Source: Verrucomicrobium spinosum DSM 4136 = JCM 18804 (GTDB taxonomy: Bacteria > Verrucomicrobiota > Verrucomicrobiia > Verrucomicrobiales > Verrucomicrobiaceae). From it: a stretch of 64,000 nucleotides of DNA. The notes under the pieces are model-generated. The model did no database searches. It was not told the origin of the DNA and worked only from the letters and a program-made list of their open reading frames with translations. Below are positions 52,161 through 61,018 of this stretch, piece after piece. The stretch is taken from assembly GCF_000172155.1 (NCBI RefSeq), contig NZ_ABIZ01000001.1:6853105-6917104 (forward strand). Reading direction: 5' to 3'. The position numbers were made by a program, and so were the translations under genes. The stretch's first letter is position 1. Each line of letters starts with the position of its first letter.

Positions 52161-52640
52161 TTAAACCGCACTCCTCCCCTCATCCCCTGATGTCCTCTCC
52201 CTCCCCCGCCTCATCAGCGCATGCACCATCACCGCCACCACCACGAGGTTCACCCCCAACAGCCCCCAGTGAAAAGCCGACGCCTCGCGCATCACCGCGA
52301 CCACCTCAAACGGCACATAGATCGCCCCGCTCCCCGCCGCCAGGATCTCCGCCCAAGTCTTTTCCCGCAGCAGGCCATAGGCCTCCGTAAAACGCAATGC
52401 CGCATACGCCACCGCCCCGGCGGCGAGCAGCATCATCCGGGTATTCTGGAGATCATCCGCCGCCAGCACCAAGATCTGCGGGTATTTGGAAGCCGGGTTG
52501 AGGTGCAGGTGCTCCACCAGCGAAACCGCGAGGGCATGCAGATCCTTGTGCACCAGCGTCAGCACCGCCGTCGCCGCCAGCAACACCGCGAGCCCCTTGC
52601 AGGCCTCCACGGCAGCGACGATTTTGATGGCACGGCTCAC
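52161..52640 (-). CDS. DUF2127 family membrane protein
   Basis: 159 residues starting MSRAIKIVAAVEACKGLAVL. Hydrophobic segments near 12-30, 68-85 (MLLAAGAVAYAALRF), and 120-145 (WGLLGVNLVVVAVMVHALM). AIYVPFEVVAVMREAS and EAYGLLREKTWAE match the DUF2127 pattern. A four-helix membrane protein of unknown function. No partner. Confidence 0.7.
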   Translation of the reverse strand: MSRAIKIVAAVEACKGLAVLLAATAVLTLVHKDLHALAVSLVEHLHLNPASKYPQILVLAADDLQNTRMMLLAAGAVAYAALRFTEAYGLLREKTWAEILAAGSGAIYVPFEVVAVMREASAFHWGLLGVNLVVVAVMVHALMRRGRERTSGDEGRSAV

Positions 52641-53042
52641 GATCAGAACAAATAAGAGGGGATCAACGGCAACCTCCGACTACAAGCACAACCCCGCGCC
52701 TTCTGCAAGGCGGGAGTGCCGCACGGCCCGCGTCAGGGAAAATGGCCCGCCTCCATCCCTATCTGGCCACAACGCCGCAGCGCCCCAAAAAGGCAGCCAT
52801 CCGGCGAATGAACGACGACCAGCCCACGGTTATTGGAAACACACTATTTCCCTGGAAGCTCACCCGGCGCTGGATGCCAGGGGGTCGTGCAACCGCCACC
52901 CCACCCTGCTCACCCACAAGGTTAAAGGAAATCCCAATTCCGTAAATTCTGTTAATTCCGTCTAAACCTCATCCCCACCCACCCCTGACACTCCCCAATT
53001 CCTCATTCATAATTCATAATTCATAATTCATAATTTTTCCTC
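52641..53042. other. Intergenic region with a repeat element and a heptamer array
   Basis: No gene. 52787-52877 resembles 42150-42250 (gaacgacga, ggttattggaaac). 52996-53036 is a heptamer array (CATTCAT then AATTCAT three times), immediately downstream of the ABC transporter gene. Confidence 0.6.
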
Positions 53043-54761
53043 TCACTCCGCCATCAAACTCGTCCGGCACAGGCCCGCGTACAAGCCATTGTGCGCTATC
53101 AGCTCCTCGTGCGTCCCGTTTTCCACGACCACGCCTTTCTCCAGCACATAGATGCGGTCCGCATTGCGCACCGTGCTCAGGCGGTGGGCAATGACAAAGC
53201 TCGTGCGGTTCTTCATAAGCGCGTCCAGCGCCTGCTGGATCTGCCGCTCCGTCTCCGTATCCACACTCGCCGTCGCCTCATCCAGCAGCAGGATGGGCGG
53301 GTTGCGCAGCAGCGCCCGCGCGATCGACACACGCTGTTTCTCGCCCACACTGAGTTTGATGCCGCGCTCACCCACTTTCGTGTCCAGACCGTCCGGCAGG
53401 GCCTCGACAAAGTGCTTCGCATTGGCGCTCTCGAGTGCGCTCCACAGCTCGTCATCCGTGGCCGTGCGTTTGCCGATGCGCAGGTTCTCCCGCACCGTCC
53501 CGTTAAAGAGAAAGCTCTCCTGCGTCACATAGCCGATGCTCCGGCGCAGCCAGCACTTGTTCAGCTCATGCACCGGGTTGCCATCCAGCAGGATCTGGCC
53601 GCGATCATATTCATAGAACCGCGTGAGCAGGTTGATCAGCGTGCTCTTGCCCGCGCCGGTCGGCCCCACCAGGGCGATGGTCTGGCCCGGCAGCGCCTCC
53701 AGGCTTACGTCATTCACCGTGGGCACCTTGCCGTAGGAGAAATGCACGTGGTCATAGACGATATGCCCCTTGATCTCCTCCAGCTTGCGCCCGGCGTCCA
53801 CATCCGCCTCCTCCTCGGAATCCAGGATGTCGAACACCCGCTCACCCGCCGAGCGACCGCCCACAAAGAGCTGGTTCAGCGAGTGGATCTGCTCGATGGG
53901 CTCATAGAAATAACGCAACACCAGGATGAAAAGGGCAAACTCCCCCTTCGTGAGCGTGCCCTTGAACAGCTCCGTGGCACCAAACCACAGCACCAGAAGA
54001 TAGCCCGCATTGTTCAGGAACCGCATGCTGGGCCGGTAGATGGACCATACCCGCATCAGGTGCAGGCTGGCGCGACGCAGCGCATCACTCGCCAGGTTGA
54101 AGCGTTCATGTTCCTCCTGCTCCATGGCATAGGCCTTGATCTGGCGCATACCTGCAACGTTATCATGCAGCAGGGAGTTCATCCCACTGCTTGCCTTCCG
54201 CACGCGGCGTGCGCGATCCTTGGAGGTCAGCGTGTACGTGAGCGCCCCCATCATGATGAACGGCACGGGCGCACAGGCCACCCAGCCCAGCGTGGCATTG
54301 GTGTGAAACATCAAAAACGCCACCACCGCGATCTGCAGCACGGCGATCAGGCCCTGCTCAATACCATCGATCAACACGCGCTCCACCGCCGGGATGTCTT
54401 CCGACACCGTCGTCATGATGTCCCCCGTGGGCCGGTTGTCGAACCACCTCAGCGGCAACCGTTGCAGGCGTTCATACAGCTCACTGCGCAGGTCAAAGAT
54501 CACCTTCTGCTCAAAGGTGTTGTTCAACTGAATGCGCAGACTGTTGAAGAGGTCCTGGCCAAAGAACGCCGCCAGACCAATGAAGATCAGCCCCGGCAGC
54601 CGGTCCATCTGACCGTTGGGGATCACCACGTCCACGATCTCCCGGGTCAGGCTGGGGAACACCAGCACCAGCAACGTGCCCAGCACGGCACAGGCGAGTT
54701 GCGCCCCCGCCATCCAGGGGTAGCGGCGGACATAGGCAAAGACGCGGAAGATCGTTTTCAA
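53043..54761 (-). CDS. msbA: ABC exporter with fused permease and ATPase, MsbA/lipid-A type
   Basis: About 572 residues from a TTG at 54761 (KTIFRVFAYVRRYPW); the frame runs to 54911 but the extra 50 residues look untranslated, so the start is uncertain. Six membrane helices in the first 310 residues (LACAVLGTLLVLVFPSL, LIAVLQIAVVAFLMF). The ATPase follows: Walker A GPTGAGKS, Q-loop VTQESFLF, signature LSVGEKQR (Val for the usual Gly), Walker B ILLLDEATASVD and the H-loop VIAHRLSTV. This half-size exporter dimerises; many such pumps flip lipid A. No substrate partner gene is near. Confidence 0.82.
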   Translation of the reverse strand: MKTIFRVFAYVRRYPWMAGAQLACAVLGTLLVLVFPSLTREIVDVVIPNGQMDRLPGLIFIGLAAFFGQDLFNSLRIQLNNTFEQKVIFDLRSELYERLQRLPLRWFDNRPTGDIMTTVSEDIPAVERVLIDGIEQGLIAVLQIAVVAFLMFHTNATLGWVACAPVPFIMMGALTYTLTSKDRARRVRKASSGMNSLLHDNVAGMRQIKAYAMEQEEHERFNLASDALRRASLHLMRVWSIYRPSMRFLNNAGYLLVLWFGATELFKGTLTKGEFALFILVLRYFYEPIEQIHSLNQLFVGGRSAGERVFDILDSEEEADVDAGRKLEEIKGHIVYDHVHFSYGKVPTVNDVSLEALPGQTIALVGPTGAGKSTLINLLTRFYEYDRGQILLDGNPVHELNKCWLRRSIGYVTQESFLFNGTVRENLRIGKRTATDDELWSALESANAKHFVEALPDGLDTKVGERGIKLSVGEKQRVSIARALLRNPPILLLDEATASVDTETERQIQQALDALMKNRTSFVIAHRLSTVRNADRIYVLEKGVVVENGTHEELIAHNGLYAGLCRTSLMAE

Positions 54762-55238
54762 ATCGGAGAGGAAACAGGGAGGTGGAGCGCGAATGGCGAG
54801 TGGAGCAAACGGATCCCCGGGCGGCGAACCTCGCGGGAAAGTACGGGATAAGGATTTCGCACAGAATTGGCCCCTGGTTGCACCAAGCTGAAACTTTCCA
54901 CCCCGCCCCATCAGGAAGCAACGCCAACCCGCTGCGCGGGAGACTCAAGAGTTGAACTCAGACCCTGCGAGGTCGCTACGGGCGTGGTCCGGTTTTCCCA
55001 ACCGGCTCACGATCCCCTCCCCGCTCCGCCCACCCTACAGACCGCGGGGCCGGAGACCCCGCCTCCTTTGCTCCGCGACCAAGCCACCTCGCAGCTTGTT
55101 TCCTGGTACAGGAGGCGGGGGTTCCCAGCCCCGCTCAGGCGCAAGTCCTATGAAGCCAAGCCACAAGGGGCGCGTACAACCCTGCGCCAGCATTCAAGTC
55201 TGACGTCTGGTGTCTTCTTGTCTGGCGTCTCGCCAGCT
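54762..55238. other. Intergenic region with hairpins and heptamer-like units
   Basis: No gene. It has GCGGGG-rich palindromes at 55040-55062 and 55110-55135, and degenerate heptamers TCTGACG, TCTGGTG, TCTTCTT, GTCTGGC at 55199-55230. Confidence 0.5.
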
Positions 55239-56153
55239 TTAGAAGCTCGTGTAAGCGCGCAGCTCTTCCAGGCGGCCCTTCACCTCATCCAGCGTCACCG
55301 TCTGCAGGCGCTGGGTGCTGAAGGCCTCGCAGGTGAAGCTGGCCGCCACGCTGCCGTGAGCCACCGCGGTGCGCAGATCCGCAAAGGTCGGTTTGCTCTT
55401 CCCATTGGCCGCCAGCCAGCCGATCATGCCGCCAAGAAAACTGTCACCTGCCCCGGTGGGGTCATGCACCGCGCTCAGCGGATACGCCGAGCAGGCGAAG
55501 AACTCCGAAGGACCATTTCCGAAGAGGAAACTCCCGTGCTCACCGCGCTTCACCACCACGTACTTCGGCCCCTTGGCCTGGAGGCGGCGGCCCGCCTCAA
55601 TGAGATTCGTCGTTTCCGCAAATTGCTTGGCCTCGCCGTCATTGATCACCAGCAGGTCCAGCTTTTTCATCACGTCATGCAGGCGCTCGTTGGCGATGTT
55701 GATCCAGAGGTCCATCGTGTCCGCCGCCACGAACTCCACTTCCGTGCACTGCTCCAGCGTCTGGAGCTGGTTGTCCGGGCTCATGTTCGCCAGCACGGCG
55801 AACTTCGCCTTGGCCGCCTCCGGCGACAACTTGGGGAGCCAGTTTTCCAACACGTTGATGCCCACCTTGAGCGTGCTGCGGTTGTTCATGTCCTCATGGT
55901 ACTCCCCCGTCCAGGTGAAGCTCTCGCCTGAGTTGCGCTCCAGGCTGTCCAGGTTGATTCCGCGGCTCGTCAGCATGTCCAGATGCGCCGCCGGGAAGTC
56001 ATGCCCCACCACACCCACCAGATGCACCGCCTCGCCGAACAACCGTGCGGAAAGCGACGCATACGGAGCAGAGCCGCCCAGCAGGCCCTCCTGCGACTGA
56101 ACTTGCGTCTTGATGTTGTCGATGGCGACCGAACCGGAGATAATCAGGGACAT
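55239..56153 (-). CDS. PfkB-family sugar/nucleoside kinase
   Basis: 304 residues. MSLIISGSVAIDNIKT, then GGSAPYASLSARLFGEAVHL (the PfkB GG motif), and catalytic DPTGAGDSFLGGMIGWLA with the anion hole and Asp base near residue 240. VVVKRGEHGSFLFG is the ATP-side motif. The short lid domain and VGVVGHDFPA suit ribokinase or adenosine-kinase relatives; the substrate is not fixed by sequence alone. Confidence 0.85.
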   Translation of the reverse strand: MSLIISGSVAIDNIKTQVQSQEGLLGGSAPYASLSARLFGEAVHLVGVVGHDFPAAHLDMLTSRGINLDSLERNSGESFTWTGEYHEDMNNRSTLKVGINVLENWLPKLSPEAAKAKFAVLANMSPDNQLQTLEQCTEVEFVAADTMDLWINIANERLHDVMKKLDLLVINDGEAKQFAETTNLIEAGRRLQAKGPKYVVVKRGEHGSFLFGNGPSEFFACSAYPLSAVHDPTGAGDSFLGGMIGWLAANGKSKPTFADLRTAVAHGSVAASFTCEAFSTQRLQTVTLDEVKGRLEELRAYTSF

Positions 56154-56389
56154 GAGAAGGTGAAACGGGGATGAGGTTGAGGGCGGCAGACATGAATGCA
56201 GGGCCTTGCCTACGCAATCGGTATTTTTCGTGGGGTAGTTGGGTCAGGGGCAGTTGGGCATGCGGCGCGGTCTCATACCGTTTGGCACTGGGTCGCAACC
56301 CTCTCCGGATTCCAGTGCGTCAGTGGGCAGTGCGTCAGTGCGTCAGTGCGTCAGAATCGCGGGGTCACCATGCTGAAGGCTCAGCCCTC
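56154..56389. other. Intergenic region with an octamer array
   Basis: No gene. CAGTGCGT is repeated three and a half times near 56330-56355, with partial copies from 56312 onwards. Confidence 0.6.
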
Positions 56390-56765
56390 CCCTCCCGCCA
56401 CCGCCACAAGGGTTGGAGTTCCGTCCCGCATGCGGGACCAATGCCATCAGGGAAAAGGGATGGCGATGAGCTCCCTTTGGCGAACGAGCTGAGGGCTGAA
56501 AGCCCGGAGTGATGGCAGCCTTGGGCAACGCCCAAGGTTGGCGTTGGTTTTAGATATTGAGGGCTGTAGGCCCGGGGTCATTCAGGGATGCTCGTCGTGG
56601 GCAGGAGTGATGAGGCCGGGCCTTCAGCCATCTGATTCTCTTCCGACCCATATCCTGGGGCGCTGCCCAGGCTGGTATGAAACCGGACCATTGGCCCTCA
56701 GTTTCATCATGCTACGGTATTGATCGCTCCATCCAATTTTTCCCTGATGGCATTGGCTTTTAAGC
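56390..56765. repeat. Mosaic dispersed-repeat block, copy 2
   Basis: Contains the gttggagttcc-GTCCCG-CATG-CGGGAC hairpin (56413-56445), the ttgggcaacgcccaa unit, the gagggctgtaggcc element and the cctggggcgctgcccagg unit. 56413-56636 is the inverted form of 24436-24664. Confidence 0.8.
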
Positions 56766-56862
56766 GGTCAGGCCGCGCTACCCCGGACGCCACCTGTCTC
56801 CAGATCCCAGTGCGTCAGATGTACCTTCGGCCATACCCCATCGCCAGCCTCATCCCTAAACC

Positions 56863-56992
56863 AGCGTAGCGTCTCAACCAGACGCTTGCGTCGTCTCAAC
56901 CAGGTGCCGCCCCGGCGGCACCGTCTCAACTAGCAACGCGTCTCAACAGCCCGCTTGCGGGCCCCTCAACCAGCGCAGCGCCTCAACTGCTC
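56863..56992 (-). repeat. Array of different hairpins joined by a constant TGGTTGAGACG linker
   Basis: On the minus strand the linker (T)GGTTGAGACG or GTTGAG occurs six times. Between copies are unlike palindromes: GACGC-AA-GCGTC, GGTGCC-GCCGGGGC-GGCACC, GCCCGC-AA-GCGGGC and short GCGCTGCGC. The last two units lie inside the 3' end of thiE and encode its final residues. Confidence 0.75.
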
Positions 56993-57581
56993 CCCTCACA
57001 TCCTCCGCCTGCAACCACGCGGAAACCACCACCACCCGCTTCGCCCCCGCCTCCACGATCTCCGGCAGACGTTCCGGGTTCACCCCGCCAATGCAGAAGA
57101 CCGGGCAGGTCGCGAACGCATGCACCTCTGCAATATCCTGCAGACCGATCGGCACATAGTCCGGTTTTGTCCCCGTGGCATACAGGGGACCGAACCCGAT
57201 ATAGTCCGCCCCCTCCGCCATCGCCGCCCGGGCCTGGGCCACACTGTGGGTGGACTTGCCCACGAAGCACTCTGGCCCCACGATGCTGCGGGTGGCGTCC
57301 ACCCCCTGGTCATCCTGACCCACATGCACGCCCTCACTCCCCACCGCCGCTGCCACCTCCGGGTGGTCGTTGATGATCAGCGGGATCCCGCCGTCGCGGG
57401 TGATCGGGTGCATGAGCCGCGCCAGGCGTTCCACCTCTGCTGGCGTGAATTTTTTGGCACGCAGTTGCAGCAGATCCACACCGCCCTTTACCAGAGCCTG
57501 TGTCATGTTCGGCACGTCTTCCGGCTTCACATAGCCCAGATCCACAATGCCATAGAGATAAGAGTCCTTCAGCGCGCGCAT
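56943..57581 (-). CDS. thiE: Thiamine-phosphate synthase
   Basis: 212 residues. Joins HMP-PP and thiazole phosphate to thiamine phosphate. TIM barrel with GGVDLLQLRAKKFTPAEVER, IPLIINDHPEVAAAVGSEGV, HVGQDDQG (Asp that binds Mg-PPi), VGKSTHSVAQARAA, DYIGFGPLYATGTK and CIGGVNPERLPEIVEAGAKR. All expected loops are present. The last dozen residues (EALRWLRGPQAGC) are encoded by the hairpin-linker repeats and are probably not part of the original fold. thiL, the next step, is 4 kb away. No TPP riboswitch is seen upstream. Confidence 0.9.
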   Translation of the reverse strand: MRALKDSYLYGIVDLGYVKPEDVPNMTQALVKGGVDLLQLRAKKFTPAEVERLARLMHPITRDGGIPLIINDHPEVAAAVGSEGVHVGQDDQGVDATRSIVGPECFVGKSTHSVAQARAAMAEGADYIGFGPLYATGTKPDYVPIGLQDIAEVHAFATCPVFCIGGVNPERLPEIVEAGAKRVVVVSAWLQAEDVRGAVEALRWLRGPQAGC

Positions 57582-57710
57582 GCACCATGCTCCACGGGGT
57601 GAAGGGCGCGGTCAACGCCGCACCAGCGATTCCAGTTGACCAGTCCCCCTGGACTGTGGACTCTCAGAGCCGCCTATTGGCGAAAACACGCAGATTCTCC
57701 TAAAAAGACG

Positions 57711-58625
57711 ATGTCTTCGAAACCAACCCTTCTCATCCTGGCCGCCGGCATGGGCAGCCGCTACGGTGGCCTCAAGCAGCTCGACCCCATGGGCCCCAAT
57801 GGCGAGACCGTGCTCGATTATTCCGTGTTCGACGCCCTCCGTGGTGGCTTCGGCAAGGTGGTCTTCGTCATCCGCCGCGACTTTGAGGAAGAATTCAAGT
57901 CCAAGGTGGGCAGCAAGTTCGACCAGAAAGTGCCTGTGGAGTACGCCTTCCAGGACCTCAACGACCTGCCAGAAGGCTTCAGCGTGCCCGAAGGCCGAGT
58001 GAAGCCCTGGGGCACCACGCACGCCGTGCTGGCCGCCGAGCAGAACATCAAAGAGCCCTTTGCCATGATTAACGCGGACGACTTCTACGGTCACGACGCG
58101 TTCGCCAAGCTCGCCGCCAATCTGCAGACCCTGAAACCTGCGAACGGCAAGGCCCAGTACTCCATGGTCGGCTTCCAGCTTAGGAACACCCTCTCCGAGC
58201 ACGGCAGCGTGGCCCGCGGCGTGTGCACCAGCCAGGACGGCAAGCTCGCCTCCGTCACAGAGATGACCAAGATCTACAAGACGGAGACCGGCGCCCGCAA
58301 CGACGAAAACCCTGACAAACCCGTGGAACTCACCGGCAACGAGCTCGTGAGCATGAACTTCTGGGGCTTCACCCCCGAGCTCTTCCCCCAGCTCAAGGAA
58401 GCCTTTGTGGACTTCCTCAAGGAACACGGCAGTGATCCCAAGTCTGAGTGCTACGTGCCCAAGGTCGTGGACCTCCTCATCAAGGCGGGCAAGGCCGATG
58501 TGGAAGTGCTCGAAACCAGCAGCTCCTGGTTCGGCGTCACCTACCCCGAAGACAAGGCTGTGGTCGTGAGCAGCATCCGCGCGCTCACTGAAAAAGGCGA
58601 ATACCCCGCCCCCCTCTGGTCCTAG
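57711..58625 (+). CDS. Sugar-phosphate nucleotidyltransferase
   Basis: 304 residues from the ATG at 57711. LLILAAGMGSRYGGLKQLDP is the nucleotide-binding G-x-G-x-R-(G)-x-K signature; PWGTTHAVLAAEQNIKEPFA and NADDFYGHDAFAKLA carry the metal-binding Asp pair (NADDF). SMNFWGFTPELFPQLKEAF closes the sugar pocket. The family makes NDP-sugars from NTP and sugar-1-phosphate; homologues without fixed specificity are common in Bacteroidetes and Verrucomicrobia. Divergent from thiE, followed by a clear terminator. Confidence 0.8.
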   Translation: MSSKPTLLILAAGMGSRYGGLKQLDPMGPNGETVLDYSVFDALRGGFGKVVFVIRRDFEEEFKSKVGSKFDQKVPVEYAFQDLNDLPEGFSVPEGRVKPWGTTHAVLAAEQNIKEPFAMINADDFYGHDAFAKLAANLQTLKPANGKAQYSMVGFQLRNTLSEHGSVARGVCTSQDGKLASVTEMTKIYKTETGARNDENPDKPVELTGNELVSMNFWGFTPELFPQLKEAFVDFLKEHGSDPKSECYVPKVVDLLIKAGKADVEVLETSSSWFGVTYPEDKAVVVSSIRALTEKGEYPAPLWS

Positions 58626-58655
58626 GCCGACCCCAGGGCACTGCCCTTTCCGCGA

Positions 58656-58700
58656 ACCCGCACTCCAGCCCCCCACAAAGGGCCGGAGGCGGGTTTTTTG
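58656..58700 (+). terminator. Rho-independent terminator
   Basis: AACCCGC-x-CTCC-x-GCCC pairs with GGGC-x-GGAG-x-CGGGTT, then TTTT. Lies 30 bases after the nucleotidyltransferase stop. Confidence 0.8.
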
Positions 58701-58736
58701 TTGTTGCCACCCCGCCATGCGGCCGCCCGGAAAGCT

Positions 58737-58760
58737 GTTTGTAGTACAAACTTCAGTTTG
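58737..58760 (+). repeat. Covarying hairpin repeat
   Basis: tttgtagta, stem CAAAC, loop TTCA, stem GTTTG. Same family as 9071-9084 but with a TTCA loop. Confidence 0.7.
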
Positions 58761-58935
58761 CCCAGGGCTGCCGCACACCCCCTTCCTCGAACCCCACGTA
58801 CCCAGCAGCGCCACCACGCCACCCATGCCGATTGCCAATCGGCGCTACGCTGGCGCCATCGCCAGCACCCACGGCACCCATCAGGCTCCTCCCCGGCAGG
58901 CCCGATCAAAATCACCGCCCCCGCTCCGCAGCAGG

Positions 58936-59086
58936 GTTGGAGTACCGCTTTCAAGCGGAATTACTTCACAAACGTCCCAAGGTGGGAGTCCTTCCCAGGA
59001 TTCCCAAGCCATCGGCAGCCTCGTTGGGGCAAGCCCCATCCTGGAACGCTCGCATCCTGATTCCGCTTAAAAGCGGTACTCCAACC
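58936..59086. repeat. Pair of inverted covarying hairpins
   Basis: gttggagta + CCGCT-TTCA-AGCGG at 58945-58958, and CCGCT-TAAA-AGCGG + tactccaac at 59063-59086 in the opposite orientation. 58701-59390 contains no gene. Confidence 0.75.
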
Positions 59087-59384
59087 CCGGCGCTGACCTC
59101 AACTCACCAGAGGGGACCTCCACCGCCCTGTTCCTGTCTTGCCAACCCTTTGTGCCTTTGTGCCTTCGTGTGAAAAATCTGCACTCTCTGCCCCCCCCAC
59201 CCATGCCGATTGCCATTCTGCACCACGCGACGCTGTCGCCAGCATCCCGCCACCCATCAGGCTCCTCCCCGGCAGGCCCAATCACAATATCACCGCCCCC
59301 GCTCCGCAGCAGGGCTGGAGGGGTAATTTTGGGCGGGGGTGCTCACTGGGGGCAGCACGAAGCCCGGGAGCATCGGCAGGCTAA

Positions 59385-59775
59385 AGCCCAATGCCATCAG
59401 GGAAAAGTGGAGAGGTCGAGCATCTCCCTTTTGTGAAAGTATTGAGGGCCGAAGGTCCGGTATCATTGCAGCCTTGGGCAACGCCCAAGGTAGGCGCTCG
59501 TTTTAGATGTTGAGGGCTGTAGGCCCGACGTCATTCAGGGATGCTCGTCATAGGCAGACTTGTTGACACCGGGCCTACAGCCCTCAAGGGTAGTTTGGCC
59601 ATCTATCCCTGGGGCGTTGCCCCAGGCTGGTATGAACCCGGACCTTCGGCCCTTCTGAATGGGGCTCACTAGTTACAGTCGTGGCGGTTGCACCATCGCG
59701 GCTCCGAGGCGCGCCAAGGCAAAACAGCAAGACGATGCGTTTTCCCTGATGGCATTGGGCTTTAGCCTGTACTCC
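59385..59775. repeat. Mosaic dispersed-repeat block, copy 3
   Basis: Contains the ttgggcaacgcccaa unit, the gagggctgtaggcc element (59510-59586) and a 190-base unit (59569-59758) that differs at two positions from 25142-25331 in the prophage. Confidence 0.85.
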
Positions 59776-59801
59776 GTACAGCTTCGGGTCCAATGCCTTG
59801 A

Positions 59802-59832
59802 CGCACTGCCTACTGCCTACTGCCTACTTGCC
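59802..59832. repeat. ACTGCCT heptamer array at the end of tsaB
   Basis: CTACTGC is repeated three times (ctgcctactgcctactgcc) at 59806-59828, overlapping the final codons of tsaB on the other strand. It belongs to the period-7 arrays. Confidence 0.75.
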
Positions 59833-60478
59833 CTCCGCGCAGCGGGTTCGCCTTCGTAATAAACGGCGCACTCAAATACACCGGCTCCAGCGCCGCCGCC
59901 GCCCATTCCGCCACATTCTCCGCACTCAACCCCGCGGCCAGCCGGGCCAGCCCCACCGCAGACGGCCTCACCGGGACCACACCCTCAAGCTCCGCTGGTG
60001 ACACTGCATCCAGCGTGTACCAGGGCACCTCACGATGCGCCTCCTGGAAACGCACAAAGTCATTCTTACCCATCAGCGGGATCTCTCCCACCCTCAGCGC
60101 CCCACGCTGGATCTGCACGGCGTAAAAAAGGCCCCGCCGCGCATCACCGCACATCACATAGTGATCCGGCACCACCTCCACCTCCGGGGCCAGCAGCGAG
60201 CACAGTCCGATCACCGGCACACCTCTGGCCCAGCCCAGCCCCTGCGCCGCCGCGATCCCAATGCGCACACCCGTGTACGAGCCCGGCCCCGTCCCCACCA
60301 CGATCAGGTCGAGCGCATCCCCCGCCAGTTCCAGCGCTTCTTCCAACGGGGCAAACAGCTGCGAGTTATGCGAGCGCTGTGAGGAAAACGCCTTTGCATA
60401 CACCACCTCCTCTTCCTGCCACAGCGCCACCTGCCCCTGCGGGGTGGACGTTTCAAGGGCGAGAATACAGGCAGACAT
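59810..60478 (-). CDS. tsaB: tRNA threonylcarbamoyladenosine biosynthesis protein TsaB
   Basis: 222 residues from the ATG at 60478 (MSACILALETSTPQGQVALW), the usual TsaB start. Inactive ASKHA paralogue that scaffolds TsaD and TsaE for t6A37 synthesis on ANN-decoding tRNAs. LFAPLEEALELAGDALDLIV, VVGTGPGSYTGVRIGIAAAQ and GLGWARGVPVIGL match the family; the ATPase residues are lacking, as expected. It follows tsaE in the same direction. The last codons lie in a heptamer array. Confidence 0.9.
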   Translation of the reverse strand: MSACILALETSTPQGQVALWQEEEVVYAKAFSSQRSHNSQLFAPLEEALELAGDALDLIVVGTGPGSYTGVRIGIAAAQGLGWARGVPVIGLCSLLAPEVEVVPDHYVMCGDARRGLFYAVQIQRGALRVGEIPLMGKNDFVRFQEAHREVPWYTLDAVSPAELEGVVPVRPSAVGLARLAAGLSAENVAEWAAAALEPVYLSAPFITKANPLRGGQVGSRQ

Positions 60479-60559
60479 GGTGCAGATAGAATTAGGGATG
60501 ATAAATTTGAAATTAGAAATGAACTGCGGTGTTCCCCGCAACCACCAGTCCCCTATACC

Positions 60560-60610
60560 GGCTCCCCCCCATTCATCATTTATAATTTATCATTCCTCAT
60601 TTATCATTTC
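60560..60610. repeat. Heptamer array running into the tsaE 3' end
   Basis: CATTCAT, CATTTAT, AATTTAT, CATTCCT, CATTTAT, CATTTCA in continuous 7-base register. The right part encodes the last residues of TsaE (DEMINEE), so the array has grown into, or replaced, the gene end. Confidence 0.75.
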
Positions 60611-61018
60611 ATCCCCCTCTTCCACTTCCCTGACCCCATCCTCACGGATCGTGAAGTAGAACCACCGCGTGCCCTCCGGCAGGAGTTCCGGGAAACGATC
60701 TGCCCACTCCACGATCACCACGCCATCGGCCGCCAGAATGTCATCCCAGCCCACGCCCAGCACCTCCTCTGCGGAATCCAGGCGGTAAAAGTCAAAGTGG
60801 AACGCGGGCAGCCGGCCATCGTTGTACTCATGCACCAGTGTGAAGGTGGGGCTGCTCACATTCGCCAGGCTCCCCAGACCGGCCACAATGCCCTTGGTCG
60901 CATGGGTCTTGCCCGCACCCAGGGTGCCCACCAGAGCCACCACATCACCCGGCTTCAGGGTGCAGGCCAGCTCGCGGCCCCAGTGCAAGGTCTCCTCAAC
61001 GCTGGCCAGTTCAATCAT
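60590..61018 (-). CDS. tsaE: tRNA threonylcarbamoyladenosine biosynthesis ATPase TsaE
   Basis: 142 residues from the ATG at 61018, which overlaps the thiL stop. The P-loop ATPase of the t6A complex: Walker A GTLGAGKTHATKGI, switch SSPTFTLVHEY, then FHFDFYRLDSAEEVLGVGWD and VIVEWADRFPELLP (Walker B-like with W). All family motifs are present; the C-terminal tail is acidic, partly repeat-encoded. Confidence 0.92.
   Translation of the reverse strand: MIELASVEETLHWGRELACTLKPGDVVALVGTLGAGKTHATKGIVAGLGSLANVSSPTFTLVHEYNDGRLPAFHFDFYRLDSAEEVLGVGWDDILAADGVVIVEWADRFPELLPEGTRWFYFTIREDGVREVEEGDEMINEE

Noticed and set aside
53091-54851. 586-codon plus-strand frame
   Set aside because: Antisense of the ABC exporter, rich in His/Arg/Gln as is typical of shadows.
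56863-56992. CRISPR array
   Set aside because: Linker is only about 10 bases and the variable parts are palindromes, not spacers.
57582-57710. TPP riboswitch upstream of thiE
   Set aside because: No thi-box sequence (CUGAGA, GAUC-type elements) seen in the short divergent gap.
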